DNA from: Kryptolebias marmoratus
Taxonomy: Eukaryota; Chordata; Actinopteri; Cyprinodontiformes; Rivulidae
Length of the DNA stretch: 64,000 bases
Direction of reading: 5' to 3'
Assembly (NCBI RefSeq): GCF_001649575.2
Contig: NC_051445.1
Span: 28,900,764 to 28,964,763 of the forward strand
In this document: piece after piece, positions 22,361 to 33,565 of the stretch
Layout: each line of letters begins with the position of its first letter
Numbering within the stretch: position 1 is the first letter of the stretch
Notes under the pieces: model-generated
The model's database searches: none
Told to the model about the DNA's origin: nothing
What the model saw: the letters and a program-made list of their open reading frames with translations, nothing else
Translations under genes and position numbers: made by a program

Positions 22361-23859
22361 GAATCAGAATCACTTCATTGCCATTGCCAGTAAACAAGTT
22401 ACAGGCTAGGAAATTGTTTTGGTGTACTGGTGCAAATAAAACAAATACAAATGAATAAGTAAACATGAAAAAAAAGAAAGAAATTAATTAAAGTGTACAT
22501 GTGCATTATGGCAGGTGGATAAAGTGGCTGTGTCGTACTAGAGTNNNNNNNNNNNNNNNNNNNNNNNNNNNNNNNNNNNNNNNNNNNNNNNNNNNNNNNN
22601 NNNNNNNNNNNNNNNNNNNNNNNNNNNNNNNNNNNNNNNNNNNNNNNNNNNNNNNNNNNNNNNNNNNNNNNNNNNNNNNNNNNNNNNNNNNNNNNNNNNN
22701 NNNNNNNNNNNNNNNNNNNNNNNNNNNNNNNNNNNNNNNNNNNNNNNNNNNNNCGTAGTCTTTTGCCTGAGGGGAGAGGATTAAGCAGGCTGTGTCCAGG
22801 GTGGGAGGGGTCAGCTGTAATTCGACCTGCTCGTCCTAAAGTCCTGGAGGATTACAGGTCCTGTACGGGTCGGAGGTTGCAGCCGATCACCCTCTCGGCA
22901 GAGCGCACAATGTGTTGCAGTCTCTGTTTGTCCCTGCTCGTGGCCCCAGTGTACCACACAGTGATGGAGGTGGTGAGGATGGACTCAATGACAGCTGTGT
23001 AAAACTTCACCATCAGCTCAGTTGGCATTTTAAGTTTCATCAGCTGTTGTAAGAAGAACATCCTCTGCTGTGCTTTTTTGATGATGGAGCAGATGGTCGG
23101 CTCCCACTTGAGGTCCTGGGTGATGGTGATACCCAGGAAGCGGAAGGAGTCCACAGTGGCGATGGTGAGGTCCTTGATAACAAGAGGGCGTGGTCGGTCT
23201 GCGGCTTTCCTGAAGTCCACAATTAACTCCACCGTCTTCTGGGTGTTGAGCTCCAGGTTGTTTGAGCTGCACCAAGACACCAGCCGATCCACCTCCGTCC
23301 TGTAAGCAGACTCATCCCCGTCCGAGATCAGACCGATGACAGTGGTGTCATCCGCAAACTTAATCAGTTTTACAGACTCATGGCTGGAGGTGCATCAGTT
23401 GGTGTAGAGGGAGAAGAGCAGATGTGAAAGTACACAGCCCTGGGGGGAACCGGTGCTGATGGTCCGAGTCTCCGAGATGGTCGTCCCCAGCCACACACGT
23501 ACTGCCTCCTATTAGTTAGGAAGTTGGTGATCCACCTGCAGATGGAGTCGGACACTCTGAGCTGAGAGAACTTATCATGGAGCAGGTGTGGCAAGATTGT
23601 GTTGAATGCAGAGCTGAAGTCCACAAACAGGATCCTGGCGTAGGCTTTTGAGGTGTCCAGATGTTGCAGAATGAAATGGTGGGCCAGGTTAATAGCATCG
23701 TCTACAGACCTGTTAGCTCTGTAGGCGAATTGCAGCGGGTCTAGGGAAAGGGCTGTGATGGTCTTGAGATGGGAGAGGACCAGTCGCTCAAATGTCTTCA
23801 TGACTACAGGCGTCAGAGCCACAGGCCTATAGTCATTAAGACCAGTAATCTGAGGCTAC
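22361..23859 (-). mobile_element. 5'-truncated L2/Rex1-like LINE (reverse transcriptase part)
   Basis: Minus-strand reverse transcriptase. From 23822: ALTPVVMKTFERLVLSHL, LQFAYRANRSVDDAI, ILFVDFSSAFNTI. Then FADD at 23358-23347, and from 23292 a C-terminal region (ELNTQKTVELIVDF, FRFLGITI). There is at least one frameshift between 23520 and 23370. The 3' end at 22361 has a (TGATTC)-type tail read on the minus strand, as in several fish LINEs. The copy is 5'-truncated near 23859, has a 209-bp N run (22545-22753), and is bracketed by an 89-bp direct repeat. Confidence 0.8.
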
Positions 23860-23948
23860 ATGATTTAATTATAGGTGCACCAGTATATAGATTTACTCAG
23901 GTCGGAGTAAACTTTAGACTTTGCCTTTTAATTGAAACGTTCCAATCA
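23860..23948 (+). repeat. 89-bp direct repeat, right copy
   Basis: Exact copy of 22272-22360 on the other side of the LINE. Confidence 0.9.
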
Positions 23949-24884
23949 AAAATCTATCTTTTATTTATTTATTTAAAGTGAATATCGAAATGCATAAAGT
24001 TCAGAAGTATAACTCAGCAAACAACCAAAAGCTTTTTTCTAAGTTTAAAATAATGAAATAGTTCCACAGTTCTAAAACGGCCATCAGGGTAAAGTTTATA
24101 TAATTCTATAATTAATAAAGAATAATGTTGTGAAAATAGTCTGTTTCCTTTTTCTTTTCCCTTTTGCTATTGTAATTTAAAATTCTAATTTTTCATTTGT
24201 TCACAGAGAGCTAAATTGAAGCTTCCATTTTTAAGTCACAGTGAAAAAAACAATAGAGAGAGAGACAAAGTTATCTGTATGGTAGGCCTTTAATACAACC
24301 CAACTGGTGCAGCTGCTTGCTTTTAAGCCTGGCAGAGAGAGAGAGAGAGACAGAGAGAGAGAGGTTTGAGGTTTAAAAAATCCTTTATTTTACACTCCTT
24401 ATGTCAAACAACAGACAAAAAGCAATCATAAATACAAACTCAAACAAAAGAAAAAACTAAAGAAGCCTCATCCAATGTACACAAAACATTGTTAATTCCC
24501 CATTTGCTTACAAATCCATCAATGTTCTTTGTCAACTTAAAAAACTCAAACTCCACCCGAATTCTAGCAATTATCAGTCTCTGAAATAAAACACAAGCAT
24601 CATCTGTTTNNNNNNNNNNNNNNNNNNNNNNNNNNNNNNNNNNNNNNNNNNNNNNNNNNNNNNNNNNNNNNNNNNNNNNNNNNNNNNNNNNNNNNNNNNN
24701 NNNNNNNNNCTTCAAAAAGCTATGTACAGAGAGTAAGATTTTAATTGCTTATAACTTTTTTTTTTTTTTTTACAAAACTCCACTAAAAAATGCCCGGAAT
24801 AGCTCTATAGAGTCTCAAACTCTGTTGACAGATACCAAATGTTGTTAATGAAGATTTAGGGCACTGTGTTTTTGTTTGTTATCC
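23949..24884. other. Spacer with (GA)n and assembly gap
   Basis: Contains a (GA)n run at about 24330-24362, N at 24610-24709 and poly-T at 24760-24773. The minus frame flanking the gap (24609-24440) reads through an LTKNIDGFVSKWGINN phrase, possibly repeat-derived. I do not recognise it. Confidence 0.45.
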
Positions 24885-25235
24885 TTCTATCCATTCACCT
24901 TCTTTTCACTTTTCTGTGAAACGTTGCAAGCTATTGCAGTCTCCAGTGGTCTTTGTGTAAGAGTATGTGTACACCCTGAACCTGTCCCAAGTCCATCACA
25001 AGGCCACATAGAGACAAAAGAGACAGACAACCATTCAAAATCTCACTCACAACTTGTGACAATTTTGAGTTATAAATTAACCTGACATGTATGTTTATGG
25101 GGAAACAGGAGTACCTGGATAAAACCCGTGCGTGCAGAAGAACACACAAACTTCACACAGATAGGCCCCAGGCAAGAGTTGAACCTGCACCCTTTTGCTG
25201 TGAGGAGACAGCTCTAACCACTGCCCTGCTTAGCC
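24885..25235 (-). repeat. Common fish LINE-tail/SINE-like repeat (reverse)
   Basis: Reverse-orientation member of a repeat also present at 27610-27870 and 33880-34115, with shared phrases for CAGGGTGTACCC and AACATGCATGT-type segments. Such sequence is a very frequent interspersed repeat in fish genomes. The exact family needs a library search. Confidence 0.55.
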
Positions 25236-25440
25236 AGCTTGTTTGTTGTGTTATTAATAAAAACGATGGATTTTTGTTCTTTTTGTTTTTTAGTCTGTGG
25301 CACTCTGATTACTGGCTCCAGTAGACTCAGGGAAGTGCGTGGTGTGTTGATTGAATTTAGAGAGCAATTTGTTCAGCAAGGGAAGACAGTATAATCCAGT
25401 CCCCACAGACTGCCTGAGTAAGTGTTTGTTTTCTATTAAT

Positions 25441-25600
25441 TAGCGTGTGTGTGTGTGTGTGTGCGTGTGTGTGCATGTGTGTGTGCTTCAGCTGGTTACT
25501 TTAGTTTCCCTATTTGCATGAGTGTATTTGCCTTGGGGTACTCATTTACAATGTGTGTGCGCGTGTGTATGTGCGTTGGTGTGTGTGTGTGTGTGGTAAT
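25441..25600. repeat. (GT)n microsatellite, interrupted
   Basis: GT-rich runs at 25443-25488 and 25553-25596. The valine/cysteine-rich open frame across it is a by-product of the repeat. Confidence 0.9.
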
Positions 25601-26982
25601 GTTTATGAATGCACATACATGTCTGTGTTAATATTCTAATCTGCTCCACTGTGCATCACATCAGAGCCAATCACACTGGATGGTTTTCTGCTTTAATTTG
25701 GAACTTTCAAAGAAATCACCAGATGTCTGAGAGCACTCTGTCACAGATGGGCTTCATGCCCTCCATGTCCACACTTCATTTATGCCCTTGAGGCACATCA
25801 CTAATGTATATGAGGGCATGATTTTAACAGGAAAACTATCTACAGTATGTTGCAAAGATTCAAACCCTAAAACCTGCCAGCGATCAAGCATATCACTCAC
25901 TACCTGTTAAAAGTCCATACCCTATTCTGGTACTACGTTACCCATTATGCACTTGTTTGTTTTGTAGTTCCTCTCCTTCATAGCCTAGCGAGCTGTTTTC
26001 TTTCACGGGAACAGGAATTGCCATCCGCTGCCAATTCCTTGTTACTGCTGTGTGTATTCGCCCTGTGTGCGTTCTAGTAATGTAAGTACACCTGTTCAGG
26101 CCGGAATTTGTATTTCCACTGATTATTAGCCTCGGTGCTAAAATCGTCCCTGTGCCTAACTAGCAACAGTTGAAGCAAGGGTTTATATAAAGAAATATAT
26201 TGAGTTCTGGATTATGCTTTACAGAAAGATGTTGGGACTGTAGTAGCAAACATGAAATTTACTGTTTATTCCATTCTTTCGGATATTTGACATGTGTATG
26301 TTTATGCCGTTGATCAGTAATTCATATATGGTGTTATAGTGCCCTCTAGGGGATTTTCTGTGATACTGTAGGCAAACCGTCACACTGCCTCCATGTGTAA
26401 CTGCCGTTACTTATGTGGCTATTAATGTACACTTTATTGTTTCTCTCTGTTTCAGATAACCACACACACGACCGATAATAGCCATCTGTAATCCCATCTG
26501 TTGTGTACCCGCTATTACATTCTCCACAATAAACCTTCTAAGCTGCACCTCTTGGAGTGAACCTTTTCCTTCTGACCGAGGAAGATTCAGTTGACAAGCG
26601 ATCCGAAACTAGCGCCTGCTGAACACACACACTCTCGTACCTACTGTTTTTGTCCTGTTGAGCTCTCTTAATTGTCAAAAATATTAGCTTTATCCAAACC
26701 ATCAACATGTCTGCTAGTTCCCATCACACCCAGACTGTTCAAAAAGGTGTTTCCATTAATTCCCTTAAAGTTTCCCAACTTCGTATATGCTTAATCTGTC
26801 TTTAATAAATGATTTTAAGGTTGATGTAATTAAACTTTTACTTAAAAATCCTGATCTCAATTCAGGAGATCCATATATGGAACTATATCCAATCTGCCAT
26901 TTATCTAAATAAATCTTGAGAAAATACAATTGTGTGAATATCTGGACAGAAATAATCTGTTTGAGTATCACGATTTCGGATT
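25601..26982. other. No gene recognised; possible LTR-like stretch
   Basis: An AATAAA with GC-richer flanks near 26528 and a TTTCAG at about 26450 resemble transcript or LTR ends, but I could not define TG...CA termini with a convincing target duplication. The minus frame at 27160-26765 has no recognisable domain. Confidence 0.4.
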
Positions 26983-27530
26983 TGTCAAAGTAGAGTAACC
27001 CAGGAACGAACAGACATGGGAGAACAATTACAAGGCAAGTGATTTTATTTACAGTGTTTTCAGATTTACAGGGCGGGATCTGGAAGAGAGGAATTAAGGT
27101 AAGTAGCTGATCAGAGTGGCAACGAGCGGAGTCAGGAACACTGGACAGGCACAAACACAAACATGGTTACTACTTTTCAGAAAAGGGTAAGCTTAGGAAC
27201 GGCTCAGACTGATTACCAGCATCAAGCGATGCTTTAGCGTCAAACTGCTCCTCAATACTGCCTTAAGAACTCTGGTGTGGGTGATCTTGATCCGTAGCAG
27301 CTGTGAGTGATTACTGAACCAACCAATAGGAACACAACTCACCTGTCCAATCTCCATGACAGGGCAACCACTGTGGAGATGGCTGAGATGGCTGGCATGA
27401 CCCACACCAACAGCATTCTTCCTAATCCACCACCACAAACACCTGGATCATTGAGGGCCATCATCCTTTGGAGGGTAATTTTCTGTACAGAGGGATTGGG
27501 TAGAGATGATCCCGGAGCTTGATTTATTCA
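26983..27530 (-). repeat. LTR-like interspersed repeat (putative)
   Basis: Has the same look as the solo LTRs at 5730 and 60575: TG start, TTTATTTACAG near one end (AATAAA on the minus strand), and short phrases such as ACCTGTCCAATC. A matching target duplication was not found, so the boundaries are tentative. Confidence 0.35.
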
Positions 27531-27609
27531 CCCTTATTTATCAGGCGGCATCATGAAGCATAGCTGAACAATGTTTAGAGGTGTTGCCTCACTACAAGAA
27601 GGTCACAGT

Positions 27610-27870
27610 ATTGCTTCCCAGCATTAAATTTTTCTGTGTGGAGTTTGCATGTTCTCCCTATACAGATGTGGGTTTTCTTCTGGTACTCTGGTTTCCTCCT
27701 ACAAACCAAAAACATGCATTGTAGGTTCATTGGTAACTCTAAATTGTTCTTAGGTATGTGGTGTAAATGATTGTTTGTCTCTCTGTGTCCCAGTGATAGA
27801 CTTGTGACTTGTCCAGGGTGTACCCTGTCTCTTGTACAGTGACTGCTAGAGATAGGCCCCAGTTGCCCCA
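27610..27870 (+). repeat. Common fish LINE-tail/SINE-like repeat
   Basis: Phrases TTTGCATGTTCTCCC, GGTTTCCTCCTACAAACC, AACATGCATTGTAGG and GTCCAGGGTGTACCCTG follow in the order typical of this frequent fish repeat. The family is also at 33880-34115, and reversed at 24885-25235. Confidence 0.65.
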
Positions 27871-27959
27871 CAACATGGAGAGAGAAAATGAGTAAAGAAA
27901 TTGGATGAATATTTTTTTATCAAATCTTAACAGCTGAAAGCTAAATCAATACAGTACAG

Positions 27960-28700
27960 GGAGCTTTGATCCTATCTATTACCAGTAAAAGAGAACAAAG
28001 GGCCTGAAGACTGGACAACTTTATTAGTTATTCCCTTACCTAAAACAGTAAACCTTAGGAAGTGCCAAAAGTACTACAGCTTATTAGTCATCTAAGCAAA
28101 ATATTGCTGAAGGTCTAGTTGCAACATCTCAAACCACAAGCTGAGGCATTGCTTGCAGAAGAACAGGAAGGGTTCCATAAAGGTTGCTCAACTACAGAAA
28201 AGGTCTTTAACCTATAACTGATTTGTGAGAAGTATATCAAGCTAGGCAAGCCAGTCTACCATAATTTTGTCCATTATAAGAAATGTTTTGAGGTCTACGG
28301 GCAATCATGATAAGATTTAACATTAGCAGAGGCATAATCAACGTCACATAGGCAAGGTATGAGGCAGCAAAGAATATGGCAATGATTAGTAACAACATCG
28401 GTAAGTTTTTGGGGTTTTTTCAATTACAGTTGGCATTAAGGCTGTCTACTCTTGCCTACATTTTGTAATATAATCTTAGAAGATATATCCAAAGCACTGA
28501 TCAAAACTGATTCCTATGTAAAACTAGGAGGAAGAGTAATCAGAAACCTTTATCTTATGGATGACATAGACCTTATAAATGGTTCTACCAATAATCAAGC
28601 TAGTCAAGTATATTATTTTTTAAAAACCTAGGCATTGTGATTGATTGTCATGGCATATAGATTAGTGTTGAGAAAACCAAGTTCAAGGTATCTGCTAAAC
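27960..28700 (+). pseudogene. Decayed LINE reverse transcriptase
   Basis: The plus-strand translation in shifting frames resembles a non-LTR reverse transcriptase: GPEDWTTLLVIPLPK near 28000, a degenerate motif region to 28250, and LYLMDDIDLING near 28550 where the FADD box is expected. There are many stops and frame changes. It is old, and I do not assign a clade. Confidence 0.55.
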
Positions 28701-29180
28701 AGGAGCATGTGATAGTAAACACCGGGGAGCTAGAGTATTAGGGTTAGAGGAATTAGGGTTAGGGTTTAAGAATGCTCTGTCTCTTCTTCTTCTTTGTCTT
28801 TCAGCTGTTCCATTTTCAGGGGTTGCCACAGCGAATCATCCTCTTTTATCTAACTTTGTCTTTTGTGTCCTCTGTCCTCACTCCAACTACATCCATGTCC
28901 TCTCTAACTGCATCCATATATCTCCTCTTTTTCCTGGAAGCTGCATCTCTAACATTCTTCTATCAATATATCCACTGTCCCTCCTTTGCACATGTCCAAA
29001 CCATCTCAGTCTTGCCTCTCTAACTTGATCTCCCAGTTGTTCAACCTGTGCTGTACCTCTGATGACCTCATTCCTATTCCTATCCATCCCTGTCACTCCC
29101 AAGGAGACCCTCAACATCTTTAACTCTGCCACTTCCAGTTCTGTCTCCTGTTTTTTGACAGTGCCACCGACTCCAAACCA

Positions 29181-29545
29181 TTAGCTTAGGTTAGGTTACT
29201 TTATTTATACCCAAGGGTAGATTTGTTTTGAAGTGATTCAAAGAATACATATCATACGCACACTGTAAAAAGTAAAAACACATCAACATAACTAGAACCA
29301 TGTAATAATGCTTGAGGCAAATCAAAGTCAGACACAAAAAAGGACAGTAAGACTTAAAAATTAGAGTAAAATATACATAAAATGGTGCTGAAATAAAAAT
29401 AACACTAGATTTCATTTAAATGAATTCTGTTAAAAACTGCTGAGAGTCATTTGACTTTGTTCGTATCAAAAACAGCAGTAGGAACAAAACTGTTTTTAAA
29501 ATGTCTTGTTCTACTTTTAGGGACTAAAAACCTCCATCTGGAAGG
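29181..29545 (-). mobile_element. Nested LINE 3' end inside the RTE-like LINE
   Basis: The RTE-like sequence stops after ...CTCCAAACCA (about 29180) and resumes near ACAACATAGCTAGTC (about 29547). The insert's minus frame reads a LINE C-terminal phrase (TRHFKNSFVPTAV) and ends in a plus-strand TTACTTTATTTATACCC tail. It is a 5'-truncated LINE copy in the same orientation. Confidence 0.6.
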
Positions 29546-31157
29546 AACAACATAGCTAGTCTCACCACTGTCTTGTAAACCTTTTTTTTTTACCTTTGCT
29601 GCCACGCTTTTGTCACAAATCACTCCTGAAACTTTTCTCCATCTACTCCATCCTGCATGGACTCTCTTTTTCACCTCTTTACAACACTTTCCATTTTCCT
29701 GGACAGTCAACCCTAAGTACTTAAAGTCCTGCACCTTTGTGACCATGCTGCTCTATGTAGCCTCACTGTTCCACCTACCTCCCTCTCATTTACACACGTA
29801 ATTTGTCTTGCTACGGCTGACTTTCATCCCTCGTCTTTCAAGTGCATACCTCCACCTCTCCAAGTTCTCTTCCACTTGTTCCCTGTTCTCACCACAGATA
29901 ACAATGCCATCTGCTAACATCATAGTCCACAGGGATTCCTGCCTGACCTCATCTGTTAGTCTGTCCATCACCACAGCAAACAAGAAGGGGCTCAGAGCCA
30001 ATCCTTGATGCAGTCCCACTTCCACATTGAAGCTATCGGTCACTCCTACAGCACACCTCACCGCTGTCCTGCTGTTCTCATACATGTCCTGTACCAGGCT
30101 AACATACTTCTCTGCCACTCCAGATGTCCCCATACAATACCACAGCTCCTCCCTCAGCACCCTGTCATTTGCTTTTTCTATATCCACAAAAACTGTACTT
30201 CTCCATCAACATTTTCAAAGCAAAGATGACATCTGAGGTGCTCTTTCTTGGCATAAAACCATACTGCTGCTCACAAATAGTCACCTCTTGACTAAGTCTA
30301 GCTTCCTCAACTCCCTCCCAGATCTTCATTGTATGGCTCATCAACCTAATTCCCCTGTAGTTGCTACAACTCTGTACATCTGCCTTGTTCCTAAAGACTG
30401 GCACCAACACACTTCTCCTCAATTCTTCAGGCATTTTCTCACTCTCAAAAATACCATTGAATTATCAAGTCAGAAACCAGCTCCTCAAAGTACTCCTTCC
30501 ATCTTCTCATTACACTGTTCTCACTTGTTAAAACATTATCATTTCTATCTTTAACAAGCCTAACCTGCTGCACAACTTTTACACCGTGGTCACTCTGTCT
30601 TGCCAGTCGATACAAGTCCTTCTCTCCCTGCTTAGTGTCCAGCCTCTTGTACAATGTATAATACACTTTCTGTTTTGTCTTTGCTATCTTCCTCTTTGCC
30701 CTATGGTGCATCTCCCTACATTCCTGTCTACTCTCTTCAATCCTTTCACTGTCCCATTTCTTCTTGGCTAACCTCTTCCTCTAGATGACTTCCTGCACTT
30801 CACTTTTCTGCCACCAGGTTCCCTTATCATCTTTTCCCTGTCCAAATGACACACCATGTAGCTTCCTACCTGCCTCTCTAATCACTGCTGCTGTAGTAGC
30901 CCAGTCATCTGGAAAGTCTTTCTTACCACCCAGAGCCTTTAACAGGTCCTTTCTGAACTCCTCACAACATTATTCCTTCCTCAACTTCCACCATTAGGTC
31001 CTCTTCTCTGCCTTTACTCTTTTCCTCTTCATCACCTTCATCGTCATTTTACACACCACCATCCAATACTGTGTGGCCACACTCTCCTCTGCCACAATCT
31101 TACAGTCGGCAATCTCCCTCAGGTTACCTCTTATACACAGAATGTAATCTACTTGCA

Positions 31158-31165
31158 TACTCCTG
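31158..31165 (+). repeat. Target duplication, left (TACTCCTG)
   Basis: Matches TATTCCTG at 39820-39827 in seven of eight bases. The RTE-like LINE runs up to this point and resumes after the right copy. Confidence 0.6.
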
Positions 31166-31480
31166 TACAGTGGCCCTGAAGTGCAAACCACAACAACATT
31201 AAGGAAGCACGCAAACAAGAAAGGAAACACACAAACAAAACAAGAAACACACAAACAAAAGACGAAGCACGCAAACAAGAAAGGAAACACACAAACAAAA
31301 AACGAAGCACGCAAACAAAAAAGGAAACACAAATAAAAAGACGAAGCACGCAAACAAAAAACAGAAACACAATTACATTAACAAACCGGAAAAGGTAGGT
31401 CCCAGTGGGAGACCTGAGAAATCGCTGATTGGACGACACCACGTTTGGCTTTTGAACCGGAAGTTTTTCTGGCTTTAGTG
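31166..31480 (+). repeat. Left terminal inverted repeat with 20-bp tandem units
   Basis: Its reverse complement matches 39525-39819. Inside (31203-31370) are about eight units of about 20 bp alternating GAAGCACGCAAACAA and GAAACACACAAACAA forms. The unique inner part (TAGGTCCCAGTGGGAGACC, GGACGACACCA) also matches the right arm. It ends just upstream of the integrase ATG. Confidence 0.85.
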
Positions 31481-31494
31481 CGTTAGTTAAAAAC

Positions 31495-33182
31495 ATGAAT
31501 GTTATCGGTGATCCAAATGTTGCTACCGCTATCCAAAAATATTTTAAGTCAGGACATACATACGAGGTGATACTGGACATGCTCAGGACTAACCACGAAG
31601 TGTCAGTTAGTATGTGTTCACTGAAGACATATTTGAAAGCAGCTGGACTGTACAGACAACGTAACTACTCTCCACTTCCTGAGGTGAGGCATGCCATTAT
31701 GACCAAGCTGAGAGGACCAGGGCAATTGTTTGGCTATCGGACCATGTGGCAAATTCTCAAACAAAAACACAACCTGCGTGTCAAACGTCATGAAGTAATG
31801 AGACTGTTGAGGCAGCTGAACCCTCAAGGCATCGCTCTGAGGACTCGCAGGAGGTTTACAAGACGCACGTATCATTCTATGGGGCCCAATTACATATGGC
31901 ATGTAGATGGCTACGACAAACTGAAGCCATTTGGCTTGGCCCTCTCGGGATGTATTGATGGTTTTTCAAGAAGAATGATGCGGCTTGTTTATGGGGCAAC
32001 AAACAACAATCCTTCTGTCATTGCCCAGCATTATATAAACTGTGTCAAGAGTCTTGGAGTGATACCAATGAGACTACGAACAGACCTCGGGACAGAGAAT
32101 GGGACTGGCAGCAATACAGTGTACCCTCCGTCATGCACATACGGACTATTATGCTGGATCATCAAGCCACAGTTATGGATCATTCACAGGGAATCAACGC
32201 ATCAAGTCATGGTGGTCTTTTTTTCAGAAGAGGAAGGTGGGTACATTTGTTTTGTAGATGTGATGTACAGTGAAAGTTAATCAGTACTGATTTTATAACA
32301 TTTTTTTGTTTTGCCAGTTATGCCATATTGAGTTTGTTCCCAAAATTACTTAGTATAAGCAAATATTTTGTTGTAAAAATTAGTATTTTCCGTTGTTTGG
32401 TTACACCAACATTTTTAGACATATATCTGTGGAAAAGTAGGAAGCAAAATGAAATGAACAAAATGAACAAAAACAGAACCATTTTTAATACAATGTATCC
32501 CCAGGTCTCAGTTTTGGATGGACTTGTTTGGAGACTTAAGAGATGCCGGACACTCCAATGGAAGCCATGAACACCAAAGCTTGCTAAGATTCTGCTTCAG
32601 CAGAGTTCTGCAGAAAGATCTGAATGAATGCAAAGACCTCTGGAATAAACACAGGATCCGGCCAAGCAGACTTGCATCATGTCCTGGGGGGATTCCAAAC
32701 GAACTCTATCTCTTGCCTCACAGGTAATTAACATCTTCACAGACAGAAATAATGTTTTGATTACATAATAATGCAAAGTGTTGTTATAGCACAAGTTGGG
32801 AAATATATTGCATTATATCATTGTACAAGCTACAGCTGTTAATTTTCTAAGCTGTCACTGCTAGTGCTCAATTATACTGGGTCATATAGCTAGGAAACAA
32901 ATCTGACAGTTCAAACTATTTGTAGTAAATATAGAAAATATCCTTCACAATTCTATTATTAATTCTATTCTGACTTTGCAGATATGGTTCAAGAGACTGT
33001 GGATTTGCTAGAGCGAATTGGATGTCTTCACTGAAGCAAGGCAAGCGATTGAATTATGTGGTGATCAAAACATTGAGGAATACCTACAACAGGCTGTACA
33101 ACAAAATGGACTACAGCAGCCACAAGACTGGGAATCAGCCTCAGAACTGTATTTATTGCTCAAAGACATAGCCAGGCTTTAG
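31495..33182 (+). pseudogene. IS3-type integrase/transposase of the transposon, three exons, frameshifted
   Basis: Exon 1 is 31495-32236 (GT donor at 32237), exon 2 is 32512-32723 and exon 3 is 32982-33182, ending in TAG; AATAAA follows at 33353. The N-terminal part looks like a helix-turn-helix (SVSMCSLKTYLKAAGLYR). The integrase core follows: YIWHVDGYDKLKPFG (first Asp), LRTDLGTENG (second Asp), then QRIKSWW, where related proteins have Glu in place of this Lys (codon 32204-32206). A frameshift near 32103, just after LGTENGT, moves the rest of exon 1 to another frame. A second near 33010-33025 is needed to reach the exon 3 stop. Without these the product would be about 385 residues. It would cut and insert the element's DNA; this copy is inactive. 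Confidence 0.8.
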
Positions 33183-33565
33183 ACACAAACAACCACAATA
33201 TAAACTTTTAATCTTTTGTCTCCTGCTCCTTTTGCTCAAATGAAACCTGATACATTATTCAGAACAGCAACAGGTGGATTAAAACATTTTTTACACTAAA
33301 ATCTGTATATTCAGTCTGAACCCTGAATACAAACCTGACACTTTAAATTCTGAATAAAACTGTATAACAAAGTGTTCAGCATTTGTTTCAACTTGCCTAT
33401 AGTGTAAACTGTTTAGCTCTGAGAAAGAAAAAGCAAAAGGTGATTTGCAAAATAAAGTAGGTTTTTGCATTACTATGTTACAAAAGTACCTTACAGAGAT
33501 GGTATGCCAACAGCATCTGAACTAGACTGGCTAGGAATAAGTAACTGATATTTGACCTTTGAGAT

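Larger units (their letters stand above)
28780..31165 (-). pseudogene. RTE-like LINE, minus strand (main part)
   Basis: Successive minus frames give a reverse transcriptase: ELRRSVLVPVFRNKADVQ and YRGIRLMSHTMKIWE (30434-30300), EQQYGFMPRKSTSDVIF, MDIEKANDRVLREELWY (30187), VEVGLHQGLALSPFLFAVVMD, then MLADGIVI near 29920, where the usual box has two Asp and here the second is Gly. The C-terminal part runs to about 28887 and the 3' end is near 28780. It is broken into several frames. The LINE is interrupted at 31165 by the 8.65-kb transposon and continues at 39820-39910. A second LINE tail is nested at 29181-29545. Confidence 0.75.

Noticed and set aside
25449..25631. Cys/Val-rich plus-strand frame
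   Set aside because: Translation of a (GT)n microsatellite.
26386..26624. Short LTR flanked by CACAC
   Set aside because: CACAC is a simple-repeat word here and the ends are not supported by any second copy.
26983..27530. Solo LTR with GGATT target duplication
   Set aside because: GGATT recurs near 27495, but the preceding bases are not CA, so the ends do not satisfy the TG...CA rule. Kept only as an LTR-like repeat.
31203..31370. Regularly spaced short repeats that look CRISPR-like, and the Cys/Phe/Val-rich frames they encode
   Set aside because: Units of about 20 bp are directly abutting with no spacers, lie in a transposon TIR of a vertebrate genome, and the frames exist only because of the repeat.
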